NCBI GenBank assembly: GCA_018334495.1 | Contig: JAGXLV010000011.1 | Coordinates: forward strand, 1 to 54,318 | Direction of reading: 5' to 3' | Source: Oleiphilaceae bacterium | GTDB taxonomy: Bacteria; Pseudomonadota; Gammaproteobacteria; Pseudomonadales; Oleiphilaceae | Length of the DNA stretch: 54,318 nt | Shown here: positions 46,784-54,318 of the stretch, in pieces | How positions within the stretch are numbered: the stretch's first letter is position 1 | Layout of the letters: every line of letters starts with the position of its first letter | Program-made: the position numbers and the translations under genes | The notes under the pieces: model-generated | What the model was told of the DNA's origin: nothing | The model's database searches: none | What the model saw: the letters and a program-made list of their open reading frames with translations, nothing else

Positions 46784-46865
46784 AGGCCTCCAAGCCACAG
46801 AATCGGTGGCGCTTCCTGAAGGCCTTACCTCCGCACACCGGGCCCCAGCGCCACAGACGGTGTGT
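46784..46865 (+). ncRNA. structured 5' leader of the nqr operon
   Basis: Two stems can form in tandem. The first has an outer AGGCCT (46784-46789) with AGGCCT (46820-46825), and inside it GCCAC (46794-46798) with GTGGC (46806-46810) and a 7-base loop. The second is CACACCG (46834-46840) with CGGTGTG (46858-46864), extended by a possible G-U pair, closing a 17-base loop rich in GC. Both lie between the predicted start of transcription and the nqrA ribosome site. I recall that a conserved RNA motif upstream of nqrA has been reported in marine gammaproteobacteria (named with nqrA and Marinomonas), but cannot confirm this is it. Cis regulation is inferred. Confidence 0.45.
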
Positions 46866-46921
46866 CCGCGTTGGGACGGGCGTGAACAACCATCGTAAAT
46901 TCTGTTGATTGGATGAGGCGA

Positions 46922-48268
46922 ATGATCAAGATCAAAAAAGGCCTGAATCTTCCCATCAGCGGCGCTCCTGAGCAAACCATCACAGAGGGAAAATCCGTTC
47001 GCCATGCGGCACTGATCGGATTTGACTATAACGGCATGAAACCGACCATGGCTGTGAAGGAAGGAGACCGCGTCAAGCGCGGGTCGCTGCTGTATACGGA
47101 TAAGAAGACCGAAGGCGTCCGTTACACATCACCTGCCGCGGGTGTCGTAAAGGAAATTAATCGGGGTGAGCGCCGCGTATTTCAGTCGGTCGTTATTGAA
47201 ATCGATGGTGACGAAGCTGAAACCTTCGCGCGTTATAATGAGAGTGACCTGGACGGTCTTGAACGCCAGCAGGTGGTGGATAACCTGCTGGAATCCGGGC
47301 TCTGGACCAGTTTTCGGACCCGCCCTTACAGCAAAGTGCCTGAAATCGATACCGCCCCTCATTCGATTTTTGTCTCGGTCATGGATACCAACCCGCTTGC
47401 CGCCGACCCGACCGTGATCATCGGTGAGAACGGCCCGGCCTTCGAGCAGGGCCTGCGGATTCTGAGCAAACTGACCACCGGCAAGGTTTTTGTCTGCGGC
47501 AAACCCGGTGCCGGGGTACCCGTGCCCCAGTCCGATCTTGTGGAAGTGCAACTATTTGACGGCGTTCATCCTGCCGGCAATGTGGGGACGCACATACATT
47601 ACCTCGATCCGGTTGGGGGCGATAAAATCGTCTGGAGTATCGGTTACCAGGACGTCATCGATATTGCCTTGCTGTTCCGCACGGGGGAGCTGCCTGTTAA
47701 CCGTATCGTCGCCATCGGCGGGCCGAAAGCGCTGAACCCCCGATTGATCCGTACGCGCGTCGGTGCCAATCTGGAAGAGTTGCTGGCAGACGAAGTTGCG
47801 ACAGGCTGCGATGTCCGAATCATCTCCGGCTCGGTTTTTGGCGGTCGTCGTGCTGATGGTCCCTGTATGTACCTCGGACGCTATGCCAATCAGGTGTCTG
47901 TGCTGGAGGAAGGCCACAAGCGTGAATTTCTGGGATGGCTGTCACCGGGCCCCCGGCGCTTTTCCACCTTGAATATCTATGTGTCAAAGTTGCTCAAGAA
48001 CCGGCTCTTTGACCTGACGACAACCACTAACGGCAGTGAGAGGGCGATGGTGCCTGTGGGCGCCTATGAAAATATCATGCCCCTGGATATTCTGCCCACC
48101 CAGTTGCTCCGCTCACTGATTGTAGGCGACATCGAAGTGTCCCAGAAACTTGGTGCGCTGGAACTGGATGAAGAAGACCTGGCTCTGTGCACCTTCGTGT
48201 GCCCGGGTAAATACGAATACGGTCCGATTCTCCGAGAGAACCTGACCCGCATCGAGATCGAGGGCTAA
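46922..48268 (+). CDS. nqrA: Na+-NQR subunit A
   Basis: Subunit of the sodium-pumping NADH:quinone oxidoreductase, 448 residues, on the cytoplasmic side. The N terminus [18 protein letters not shown] is typical. Later, [20 protein letters not shown] and the biotinyl-lipoyl-like [18 protein letters not shown] follow, then an SLBB-type region and the conserved [20 protein letters not shown] ending. ATG 46922 with GAGG upstream is the start; the in-frame TTG at 46913 is not needed. It leads the nqrABCDEF-apbE-nqrM operon, three bases before nqrB. Confidence 0.96.
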   Translation: MIKIKKGLNLPISGAPEQTITEGKSVRHAALIGFDYNGMKPTMAVKEGDRVKRGSLLYTDKKTEGVRYTSPAAGVVKEINRGERRVFQSVVIEIDGDEAETFARYNESDLDGLERQQVVDNLLESGLWTSFRTRPYSKVPEIDTAPHSIFVSVMDTNPLAADPTVIIGENGPAFEQGLRILSKLTTGKVFVCGKPGAGVPVPQSDLVEVQLFDGVHPAGNVGTHIHYLDPVGGDKIVWSIGYQDVIDIALLFRTGELPVNRIVAIGGPKALNPRLIRTRVGANLEELLADEVATGCDVRIISGSVFGGRRADGPCMYLGRYANQVSVLEEGHKREFLGWLSPGPRRFSTLNIYVSKLLKNRLFDLTTTTNGSERAMVPVGAYENIMPLDILPTQLLRSLIVGDIEVSQKLGALELDEEDLALCTFVCPGKYEYGPILRENLTRIEIEG

Positions 48269-48270
48269 CC

Positions 48271-49476
48271 ATGGCTATTCGACAGTTTCTCGACGGAATC
48301 GAGCATCATTTCGAGAAAGGTGGCAAGTACGAGCGCTGGTATGCGCTCTTCGAAGCCGTCGACACAATTTTTTATACACCCGGCAAAGTGACTTCCACGA
48401 CTTCACATGTGCGAGACGGTATCGACCTCAAGCGGATTATGATCACCGTCTGGTTGCTTACCTTCCCCGCCATGTTCTTCGGTATGTGGAACATCGGGTT
48501 TCAGGCCAACAGTTTTCTGGCTGCAAACCCCGATGCGCTCATGGCCGACGGGGGGCTCCGGACCGCCTTTATTTCGGCCTTCGCGGGCAATGACCCGGGT
48601 AGCATCTGGGACAACATGTTCTATGGGCTGGCGTATTTCGTGCCCATTTATTTCGTGACCTTTGTCGTCGGCGGTTTCTGGGAAGTGTTGTTTGCTACGG
48701 TTCGCCGCCACGAAGTCAACGAGGGTTTCTTCGTCACCTCGATACTTTTCGCTCTGATCTGCCCACCCGACCTGCCGCTCTGGCAAGTCGCGCTGGGTAT
48801 CACCTTCGGTATCGTGATCGGCAAGGAAGTTTTCGGCGGCACTGGCAAGAACTTCCTGAATCCGGCATTGACGGGCCGCGCCTTTCTTTACTTCGCTTAC
48901 CCCGCTCAGATATCCGGTGATACGGTCTGGACCGCGGTCGACGGTTTCAGCGGTGCGACGTCCCTGAGCTGGGCCGCGTCGGGCGGTGTCGAGGCGCTCG
49001 AAGCTCAGATTGGCTGGATGTCCGCCTTCATGGGCACCATTCAGGGCTCTATAGGGGAAACGTCCACCCTTGCCATACTGATTGGCGGCGTCGTTCTTCT
49101 GTTCATGAAAATCGCCTCTTACCGCATTGTCGGCGGTGTTCTGATTGGCATGATCGCGACGTCGCTACTGCTCAACATAGTGGGGTCCGAGACCAACCCC
49201 ATGTTTAACGTGCCGCCCCATTGGCATCTGGTCATTGGCGGGTTTGCCTTTGCGATGATGTTCATGGCTACGGACCCTGTGTCTTCGGCAATGACCAATA
49301 CCGGTAAGTGGTGTTTTGGCATTTTGATCGGCTTGATGACGGTATTGATTCGGGTCATTAACCCGGCTTTCCCGGAAGGGGTCATGCTGGCCATTCTGTT
49401 TGCCAATCTCTTTGCTCCCCTGATGGACCATTATGTGGTCCAGGCCAATATAAAGCGGAGGCTTGCCCGTGGCTAA
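48271..49476 (+). CDS. nqrB: Na+-NQR subunit B
   Basis: Polytopic membrane subunit of 401 residues with about ten helices, central to sodium movement and quinone binding. The covalent FMN site is T230 in [12 protein letters not shown], corresponding to the known SGAT flavinylation motif filled by ApbE. A basic N-terminal cytoplasmic part precedes the first helix at [19 protein letters not shown]. Other conserved pieces are [20 protein letters not shown] and [18 protein letters not shown]. The stop overlaps the GTG start of nqrC. Confidence 0.97.
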   Translation: MAIRQFLDGIEHHFEKGGKYERWYALFEAVDTIFYTPGKVTSTTSHVRDGIDLKRIMITVWLLTFPAMFFGMWNIGFQANSFLAANPDALMADGGLRTAFISAFAGNDPGSIWDNMFYGLAYFVPIYFVTFVVGGFWEVLFATVRRHEVNEGFFVTSILFALICPPDLPLWQVALGITFGIVIGKEVFGGTGKNFLNPALTGRAFLYFAYPAQISGDTVWTAVDGFSGATSLSWAASGGVEALEAQIGWMSAFMGTIQGSIGETSTLAILIGGVVLLFMKIASYRIVGGVLIGMIATSLLLNIVGSETNPMFNVPPHWHLVIGGFAFAMMFMATDPVSSAMTNTGKWCFGILIGLMTVLIRVINPAFPEGVMLAILFANLFAPLMDHYVVQANIKRRLARG

Positions 49477-50272
49477 GAAAAAGGAAACAGTTTCCAGAAC
49501 ACTCGGGGTCGCGCTGGCGCTGTGCATTGTTTGTTCGGTCGTTGTCTCGGCGGCTGCGGTTATGTTGCGCCCGGCCCAGATCACCAACCAGAGCCTGGAC
49601 ATCAAGAGTAATATCCTTTCCGCCGCCGGCATGCTGGAATCCGGCATGGGGGCGGAAGAAATCGAGGAGCGTTTTCAGGAATTCGAGATCCGGCTTGTGG
49701 ACCTGGATACTGGCGAATACGTCGATCCGGAAAGGGTTGGGGTGTCCGACATTATGAAGTACGACCAGTATCGAGCGGCGGCCAACCCCGAGATATCCAT
49801 CAACCTCAAGCCGTCTGAGGATCCGGCGGGCATCAAGCGCCGTGCGAACATCGCCAAGGTGTACGTCTTGCGGGACAATGACGATGTCAGGCGCGTGGTA
49901 TTGCCGATCCACGGCTATGGCCTTTGGTCCACTCTTTACGGCTTCGTTTCCCTGGAGGGCGACGCCAATACCATCGAAGGCATAGGCTTCTATGACCACG
50001 CAGAAACACCGGGCCTGGGGGGCGAGGTCGACAATGCTCGCTGGAAATCCCAGTGGCAAGGCAAAGAGTTGTACGAAGAAGGACAGGACGAGCCTCAGAT
50101 TCGCCTGGTGAAAGGCGGTGTTGGATCTGACGCCCAGGACCGCGAGCACAAGATCGATGCGCTGTCCGGCGCCACGCTGACCAGCCGCGGTGTGGAGAAT
50201 CTGGTCAACTACTGGATGGGCGATCGGGGTTTTGCGCCTTATCTGAATAAACTTAGAGAAGGGGAGGTCTGA
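49469..50272 (+). CDS. nqrC: Na+-NQR subunit C
   Basis: Subunit of 267 residues with one N-terminal membrane helix (about 14-34) and a periplasmic FMN domain. The covalent FMN attaches to T236 in [17 protein letters not shown], the ApbE recognition motif. [20 protein letters not shown] and [15 protein letters not shown] are typical. The start is GTG 49469, seven bases after GGAGG (49457-49461); the in-frame TTG at 49463 is one base from that site, which is too close. It overlaps the end of nqrB by eight bases. Confidence 0.96.
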   Translation: MAKKKETVSRTLGVALALCIVCSVVVSAAAVMLRPAQITNQSLDIKSNILSAAGMLESGMGAEEIEERFQEFEIRLVDLDTGEYVDPERVGVSDIMKYDQYRAAANPEISINLKPSEDPAGIKRRANIAKVYVLRDNDDVRRVVLPIHGYGLWSTLYGFVSLEGDANTIEGIGFYDHAETPGLGGEVDNARWKSQWQGKELYEEGQDEPQIRLVKGGVGSDAQDREHKIDALSGATLTSRGVENLVNYWMGDRGFAPYLNKLREGEV

Positions 50273-50274
50273 TC

Positions 50275-50940
50275 ATGGCAGACGCTTCAGCCAAGCAGGT
50301 TCTCTTCGAACCGGTTTTTAACAACAATCCGATTGCCTTGCAGATTCTCGGTATCTGTTCGGCCCTGGCAGTAACCACCAGCATGACCGTAACCCTGGTC
50401 ATGTGCGCGTCGGTTATTGCGGTTACCGCATTTTCCAATCTGGCGGTGTCCCTGGTGCGCACGCAAATACCCAACAGCATCCGGATCATCGTGCAGATGA
50501 CCATTATAGCGTCGCTGGTTATCGTTGTGGATCAGGTGCTCAAAGCCTACGCCTATGAAATCAGCAAGCAGTTGTCGGTCTTTGTGGGATTGATTATTAC
50601 CAACTGCATCGTAATGGGTCGCGCTGAAGGCTTCGCCATGCAGAACACCCCCTGGATGAGTTTCCTGGACGGTGTTGGCAATGGCATGGGCTATTCAATA
50701 TTGTTGATTATCGTGGCGTTCTTCCGGGAACTTCTGGGTTCGGGCTCACTTATGGGCACAACCATCATGCCGTTGGTCAACGATGGCGGTTGGTACAACC
50801 CCAATGGCCTGCTGCTACTGCCACCCAGTGCGTTTTTCATCATCGGCCTGCTGATTTGGGGCCTGAGAGCCTGGAAGCCGGAACAGGTGGAAGCGCCGGA
50901 CTTCAAAATGTCTCGCCATAAAGTCAAGGAGGCCTTCTGA
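50275..50940 (+). CDS. nqrD: Na+-NQR subunit D
   Basis: Membrane subunit of 221 residues with six helices, paired with NqrE in an inverted arrangement. The two together hold an iron centre between conserved cysteines in their half-helices. Here the candidates lie in [14 protein letters not shown] and [37 protein letters not shown] and [14 protein letters not shown] are also typical of RnfE/NqrD proteins. It starts two bases after nqrC and its TGATG end overlaps nqrE. Confidence 0.96.
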   Translation: MADASAKQVLFEPVFNNNPIALQILGICSALAVTTSMTVTLVMCASVIAVTAFSNLAVSLVRTQIPNSIRIIVQMTIIASLVIVVDQVLKAYAYEISKQLSVFVGLIITNCIVMGRAEGFAMQNTPWMSFLDGVGNGMGYSILLIIVAFFRELLGSGSLMGTTIMPLVNDGGWYNPNGLLLLPPSAFFIIGLLIWGLRAWKPEQVEAPDFKMSRHKVKEAF

Positions 50941-51548
50941 TGGAGCATTACATCAGCCTGATCATCAAGGCGATCTTTGTTGAGAACATGGCGCTGGCGT
51001 TCTTCCTGGGCATGTGCACTTTTCTGGCGATTTCCAAGAAGGTTGAAGCCGCTTTTGGTCTGGGTATTGCCGTTATTGTTGTCTTGACGGTAACCGTTCC
51101 GGTCAATAATCTGATTTTCAACCAGATTCTCCGGGACGGTGCGCTGGAATGGGCGGGTTTGCCGAACGTTGACTTGAGCTTTCTGGGTTTGCTGACGTAT
51201 ATAGGAGTTATCGCGGCGCTTGTGCAGATCATGGAAATGGTGCTGGACAAGTATATCCCTGCGCTCTATGCCGCGCTGGGCGTGTTCCTGCCCTTGATCA
51301 CGGTGAACTGCGCGATCCTTGGCGCCTCACTGTTTATGGTGGAGCGCGACTACACCTTTGGGGAGAGTGTGGTTTATGGCTTTGGCGCCGGTGTTGGCTG
51401 GGCCCTGGCAATTCTGGCGCTGGCGGGCATTCGTGAGAAGCTCAAGTACAGTGATGTGCCTGAAGGCCTGCGTGGCCTGGGTATCACCTTCATCACCGTT
51501 GGCCTTATGTCGCTCGGGTTTATGTCGTTTTCCGGCATCTCACTATAA
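50940..51548 (+). CDS. nqrE: Na+-NQR subunit E
   Basis: Six-helix membrane subunit of 202 residues, relative of RnfA. Cysteine-containing motifs matching those of NqrD are in [20 protein letters not shown] and [15 protein letters not shown]; together they should ligate the intramembrane iron centre. It begins [20 protein letters not shown], as in other NqrE proteins. Translation starts in the nqrD stop codon. The 38-base gap to nqrF holds a ribosome site (GAAGAGGCGAG). Confidence 0.97.
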   Translation: MEHYISLIIKAIFVENMALAFFLGMCTFLAISKKVEAAFGLGIAVIVVLTVTVPVNNLIFNQILRDGALEWAGLPNVDLSFLGLLTYIGVIAALVQIMEMVLDKYIPALYAALGVFLPLITVNCAILGASLFMVERDYTFGESVVYGFGAGVGWALAILALAGIREKLKYSDVPEGLRGLGITFITVGLMSLGFMSFSGISL

Positions 51549-51586
51549 GTGAACCCGTTTTTCTGGTTTAACGAAGAGGCGAGACC

Positions 51587-52813
51587 ATGAATATTGAAAT
51601 TATCCTTGGCGTGGTCATGTTCACCGTTATTGTCCTGGCGCTGGTGGCGATCATCCTGGCCGCACGTTCCAGACTGGTCAGTACCGGTGATGTGACGATT
51701 GAAATCAATGACGACCCGGAACACTCCCTGACCACCGAAGCCGGCGGCAAATTGCTCGGTACCCTGGCAAGCAACGGTATCTTCCTGTCATCCGCCTGTG
51801 GCGGCGGCGGCACCTGTGCCCAGTGCAAGTGCAAGGTGTTGGAGGGAGGCGGCGCCATGGTGCCGACCGAGAAAACCCATTTCACCAACCGGGAAGAAAA
51901 GGAAGGCTGGCGCCTGTCCTGCCAGGTTCCGGTCAAGCAGAACATGAAGGTGGAGGTTCCGGAAGAGTTCTTCGGGGTCAAGAAGTGGGAGTGCGAGGTG
52001 GTGTCCAACCACAACGTTGCGACCTTCATCAAGGAACTGGTGTTAAAACTGCCGGAAGGCGAGGAAGTGAATTTCCGCGCCGGCGGTTACGTGCAACTGG
52101 AGTGTCCTCCCTACGATATTGATTTCAAGAATTTCGATGTCGAGGAGGAGTTCCGTGAAGACTGGGACAAGCATGATATTTGGCGGTACAAGGCTGTCAA
52201 CAAAGAGGAAGTCATCCGGGCTTACTCCATGGCGAACTATCCGGAAGAGAAAGGCGTGTTGAAGTTCAACATCCGCATCGCCACGCCGCCTCCAGGCACG
52301 GATTACCCGCCCGGACTGATGTCGACCTTTGTTTTCAATCTCAAACCGGGCGACAAGCTGACCGTCTTTGGTCCTTTCGGTGAATTCTTTGCCAAAAAGA
52401 CAGACGCCGAAATGGTTTTCGTCGGCGGTGGCGCAGGTATGGCGCCAATGCGCTCACACATTTTCGACCAGCTTAAGCGCTTGAGGTCCAGACGAAAGAT
52501 CAGCTTCTGGTATGGCGCTCGGAGCGTGCGCGAGATGTTCTACGTTGAGGACTTTGACACTCTGGCCGAGGAAAACGACAATTTCGAATGGCATGTGGCC
52601 CTGTCCGATCCCCAGCCCAATGACAACTGGGAGGGACCGACCGGTTTCATCCACAATGTGTTGTTCGAGAAGTACCTCAAGGATCACCCGGCGCCCGAGG
52701 ACTGCGAGTTCTATATGTGTGGACCGCCGATCATGAACGCGTCCTGCATAAAGATGCTGAAAGATTTGGGTGTGGAAGACGAAAACATCATGCTGGATGA
52801 CTTTGGGGGTTAA
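51587..52813 (+). CDS. nqrF: Na+-NQR subunit F, NADH dehydrogenase subunit
   Basis: Entry point for electrons, 408 residues. An N-terminal helix (about 3-25) is followed by a [2Fe-2S] domain with C71, C77, C80 and C112, in the motif [14 protein letters not shown] and in SCQVPV. The FAD domain contains [12 protein letters not shown] (Arg-x-Tyr-Ser), and the NADH domain contains [28 protein letters not shown] and [12 protein letters not shown]. It oxidises NADH and sends electrons to the NqrD/E iron and the NqrC FMN. apbE follows nine bases later. Confidence 0.97.
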   Translation: MNIEIILGVVMFTVIVLALVAIILAARSRLVSTGDVTIEINDDPEHSLTTEAGGKLLGTLASNGIFLSSACGGGGTCAQCKCKVLEGGGAMVPTEKTHFTNREEKEGWRLSCQVPVKQNMKVEVPEEFFGVKKWECEVVSNHNVATFIKELVLKLPEGEEVNFRAGGYVQLECPPYDIDFKNFDVEEEFREDWDKHDIWRYKAVNKEEVIRAYSMANYPEEKGVLKFNIRIATPPPGTDYPPGLMSTFVFNLKPGDKLTVFGPFGEFFAKKTDAEMVFVGGGAGMAPMRSHIFDQLKRLRSRRKISFWYGARSVREMFYVEDFDTLAEENDNFEWHVALSDPQPNDNWEGPTGFIHNVLFEKYLKDHPAPEDCEFYMCGPPIMNASCIKMLKDLGVEDENIMLDDFGG

Positions 52814-52822
52814 GGCGCACTA

Positions 52823-53857
52823 ATGACAGCACGCAGGATAGGACCCGCTCTGGTTGCTTTGGCCCTGGTCATTGCAGCCTTGGCGGGTTGTTCCTTCCAG
52901 TCCGACGAAGAAGTCTGGGAGATTTCCGGGCCGGTGTTCGGCACAGGTTACGCCGTCAGTGTTGTGATGCGGGACGATCAGGACAGGCTGGAGTTTCTGG
53001 CCGATGGTATCACCGACGTTCTGGAGGAGGTCGACAGCGCCATGTCCACCTGGCGCAAAGACTCTGAGCTGTCGCAATTTAATAATGCGCCGGACCAGAG
53101 TGAGTGGTTTGCGATATCGGAGCCGCTTTACGAGGTTTTTTCCACTTCTCTTGCCATTTCCAGTCTGACTGACGGAGCTTTAGACATAACACTGGGCCCG
53201 GTGGTGAACTTGTGGGGATTTGGCCCCCTCGGTCAGCCCGAGCAGGTTCCGGACCCTGAAGATCTCGCCTCTGTGCTCGATAACACAGGCTATGAGACAA
53301 TAAAGCTGAGGGAAGAGCCGCCGGCTGTGCGCGCTTCCGGACGTCAGTACCTGGATCTGTCAGCGATTGCGAAGGGTTATGGGGTGGATGCGGTTGCCGA
53401 GTATCTGGCTGATGAAGGTGTAGAGGCTTTTCTGGTGGAGATTGGTGGTGAGGTTCGCGCCCAGGGTCGCAAACCGGAAGATCAGCCCTGGCGGCTGGCC
53501 ATCGAAGAGCCGGTGTCGGAGGAACGGCGGGTTAATCGAGTGGTGGTTCTGGAAAATAAATCGGTCGCCACGTCAGGAGATTATCGCAATTACTATGAAT
53601 CCGACGGACAGCGGTATTCCCATACCATCGATCCCGCCACAGGGCAGCCGATTGAGCACAACCTGGCCTCCGTGTCGGTTATCGCAGAGTCGGCCATGAT
53701 GGCGGACGGGCTGAGCACCGCGCTTAATGTAGTGGGCTATGATAAAGCCATGGCGCTGGCGACCCGGGAAAATCTGGCGGTTTATTTTATTGTTCGCGGC
53801 GAATCCGGCTTCGAGACACATTACACCCCGGCGTTTTCGTCTTATATTGTTGATTGA
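52823..53857 (+). CDS. apbE: ApbE, FAD:protein FMN transferase
   Basis: Lipoprotein flavin transferase of 344 residues that attaches FMN to threonine in NqrB and NqrC. The lipobox is LAGC with C23 as the modified residue. Family motifs are STWRKDSELSQFN, ITLGPVVNLWGFG, LDLSAIAKGYGVD, VEIGGEVRAQG, SHTIDPATGQPI and the magnesium-binding region around MMADGLSTAL. Its position between nqrF and nqrM matches its known job: both NqrB and NqrC here carry the SGAT target motif. Confidence 0.95.
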   Translation: MTARRIGPALVALALVIAALAGCSFQSDEEVWEISGPVFGTGYAVSVVMRDDQDRLEFLADGITDVLEEVDSAMSTWRKDSELSQFNNAPDQSEWFAISEPLYEVFSTSLAISSLTDGALDITLGPVVNLWGFGPLGQPEQVPDPEDLASVLDNTGYETIKLREEPPAVRASGRQYLDLSAIAKGYGVDAVAEYLADEGVEAFLVEIGGEVRAQGRKPEDQPWRLAIEEPVSEERRVNRVVVLENKSVATSGDYRNYYESDGQRYSHTIDPATGQPIEHNLASVSVIAESAMMADGLSTALNVVGYDKAMALATRENLAVYFIVRGESGFETHYTPAFSSYIVD

Positions 53858-53866
53858 GGAGGGCCT

Positions 53867-54109
53867 ATGGGCACCTTTGTGTTGGTTCTGTTGATTGTTG
53901 GATTTCTTCTGTTGGCCATGTCAATTGGCGTAATTCTGGGCCGCAAGCCCATCAGTGGCACTTGTGGAGGTATTGGCGCCCTGGGAATGGATCAGGCCTG
54001 CGATATTTGCGGAGGCAATACCAAAAAATGTGAAGAAGAAAATCAACGTCAACGCGGGAGCGCTGATCCCGCCCTGGCGTACAACGCCATCGACAATAAG
54101 AAGAGATAA
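53867..54109 (+). CDS. nqrM: NqrM, Na+-NQR maturation protein
   Basis: Small protein of 80 residues required for assembly of functional Na+-NQR, probably by delivering iron for the NqrD/E centre. One N-terminal membrane helix (about 3-24, FVLVLLIVGFLLLAMSIGVI) is followed by the cysteine signature GTCGGIGALGMDQACDICGG, with C33, C45, C48 and a further C55. It ends the operon, with GAGGAGGG upstream of the ATG at 53867. Confidence 0.93.
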   Translation: MGTFVLVLLIVGFLLLAMSIGVILGRKPISGTCGGIGALGMDQACDICGGNTKKCEEENQRQRGSADPALAYNAIDNKKR

Positions 54110-54146
54110 ACAGCCGAATATCGGTTACTCGGCCCTGCCTGGGGCC

Positions 54147-54163
54147 GGCCCTTGTCGAGGGCC
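54147..54163 (+). terminator. hairpin after nqrM
   Basis: GGCCCT (54147-54152) and AGGGCC (54158-54163) form a 6-bp GC-rich stem with a five-base loop, 37 bases after the nqrM stop. There is no T tract, so it is at best a weak or rho-assisted terminator. It could also mark a read-through boundary for the next gene. Confidence 0.3.
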
Positions 54164-54166
54164 TGA

Positions 54167-54318
54167 CTGAAAGATTTACCGGCTTTATTGGCTTTGGCTC
54201 TGTGGCGGGACCGGTTGTTCAAGTTCCCGCGGAACATTCAACGGCAGATGGTGGCCGGTTCGCTTCGGCTGTTGCTGCGTCCCGGTATTCCTTTGGCGCC
54301 ACTGCGCCAGCGATTGTC
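54167..54318 (+). other. unassigned open frame running off the window end
   Basis: After a TGA at 54164-54166 the frame stays open to the last base (about 50 codons). Its translation is Leu/Arg-rich and includes RDRLFKFPRNIQRQMVAGSL. There is no clear ribosome site, and candidate starts are TTG 54188 or a later ATG. I do not recognise a family and cannot exclude that it is non-coding. Confidence 0.2.

Overview
This 54.3 kb window is core chromosome from a motile marine-type gammaproteobacterium. The gene orders flhF-fleN-fliA-cheYZAB-motCD-parC-parP-cheW and nqrA-F/apbE/nqrM with gap-mfd-csiV-MTIP match the orders I know from Pseudomonas aeruginosa. Together with Na+-NQR and a 180 kDa-class NAD-glutamate dehydrogenase, they suggest a Marinobacter-like organism. 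That genus guess is inference. I see no rRNA, tRNA, CRISPR array, insertion sequence, phage gene or attachment site. Coding density is very high, and only one gap exceeds 300 bp (46600-46921, ahead of nqrA).

Region 1 (1-11.8 kb, + strand): polar flagellum control and chemotaxis. It begins inside flhF and runs through fleN, fliA, cheY, cheZ, cheA, cheB, motC, motD, a ParC-type ATPase, a ParP-type CheW-domain protein, cheW and a DUF2802 gene. CheA carries a three-copy acidic repeat in its linker that fits a docking site for ParP. Candidate sigma-28 and sigma-54-type promoters and a 26-bp near-perfect palindrome lie in the gaps. Region 2 (11.8-13.5 kb, - strand): a FliK-like hook-length protein and a stand-alone FlhB C-terminal domain. 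Region 3 (13.7-20.9 kb, + strand): a complete cytochrome c maturation operon, ccmABCDEFGHI.

Region 4 (20.9-27.9 kb, - strand): a tightly overlapping MoxR / DUF58 / DUF4381 / BatA / BatB-TPR / BatD operon (MoxR AAA+ plus von Willebrand A proteins at the membrane). Region 5 (28.1-35.9 kb): gdhB, the paired rRNA guanine-N2 methyltransferases rsmC and rlmG, then riboflavin synthase on the other strand. Region 6 (36.1-40.5 kb, + strand): an unrecognised two-helix membrane protein, psrA with tandem operators on its own promoter, an L,D-transpeptidase, an MscS channel and methylthioinosine phosphorylase, the last three overlapping each other.

Region 7 (40.5-46.6 kb): csiV and mfd on the - strand, divergent from a long-form glyceraldehyde-3-phosphate dehydrogenase whose upstream region holds two interleaved inverted repeats. 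Region 8 (46.7-54.1 kb, + strand): the complete Na+-translocating NADH:quinone oxidoreductase operon nqrABCDEF with its maturation factors apbE (flavin transferase) and nqrM, behind a leader that can fold into hairpins. I did not find a convincing wholly new multi-gene system. The most interesting signals are the CheA repeat/ParP array-localisation module, the cheW palindrome, the gap dyads, the nqr leader and the altered metal site in BatB.
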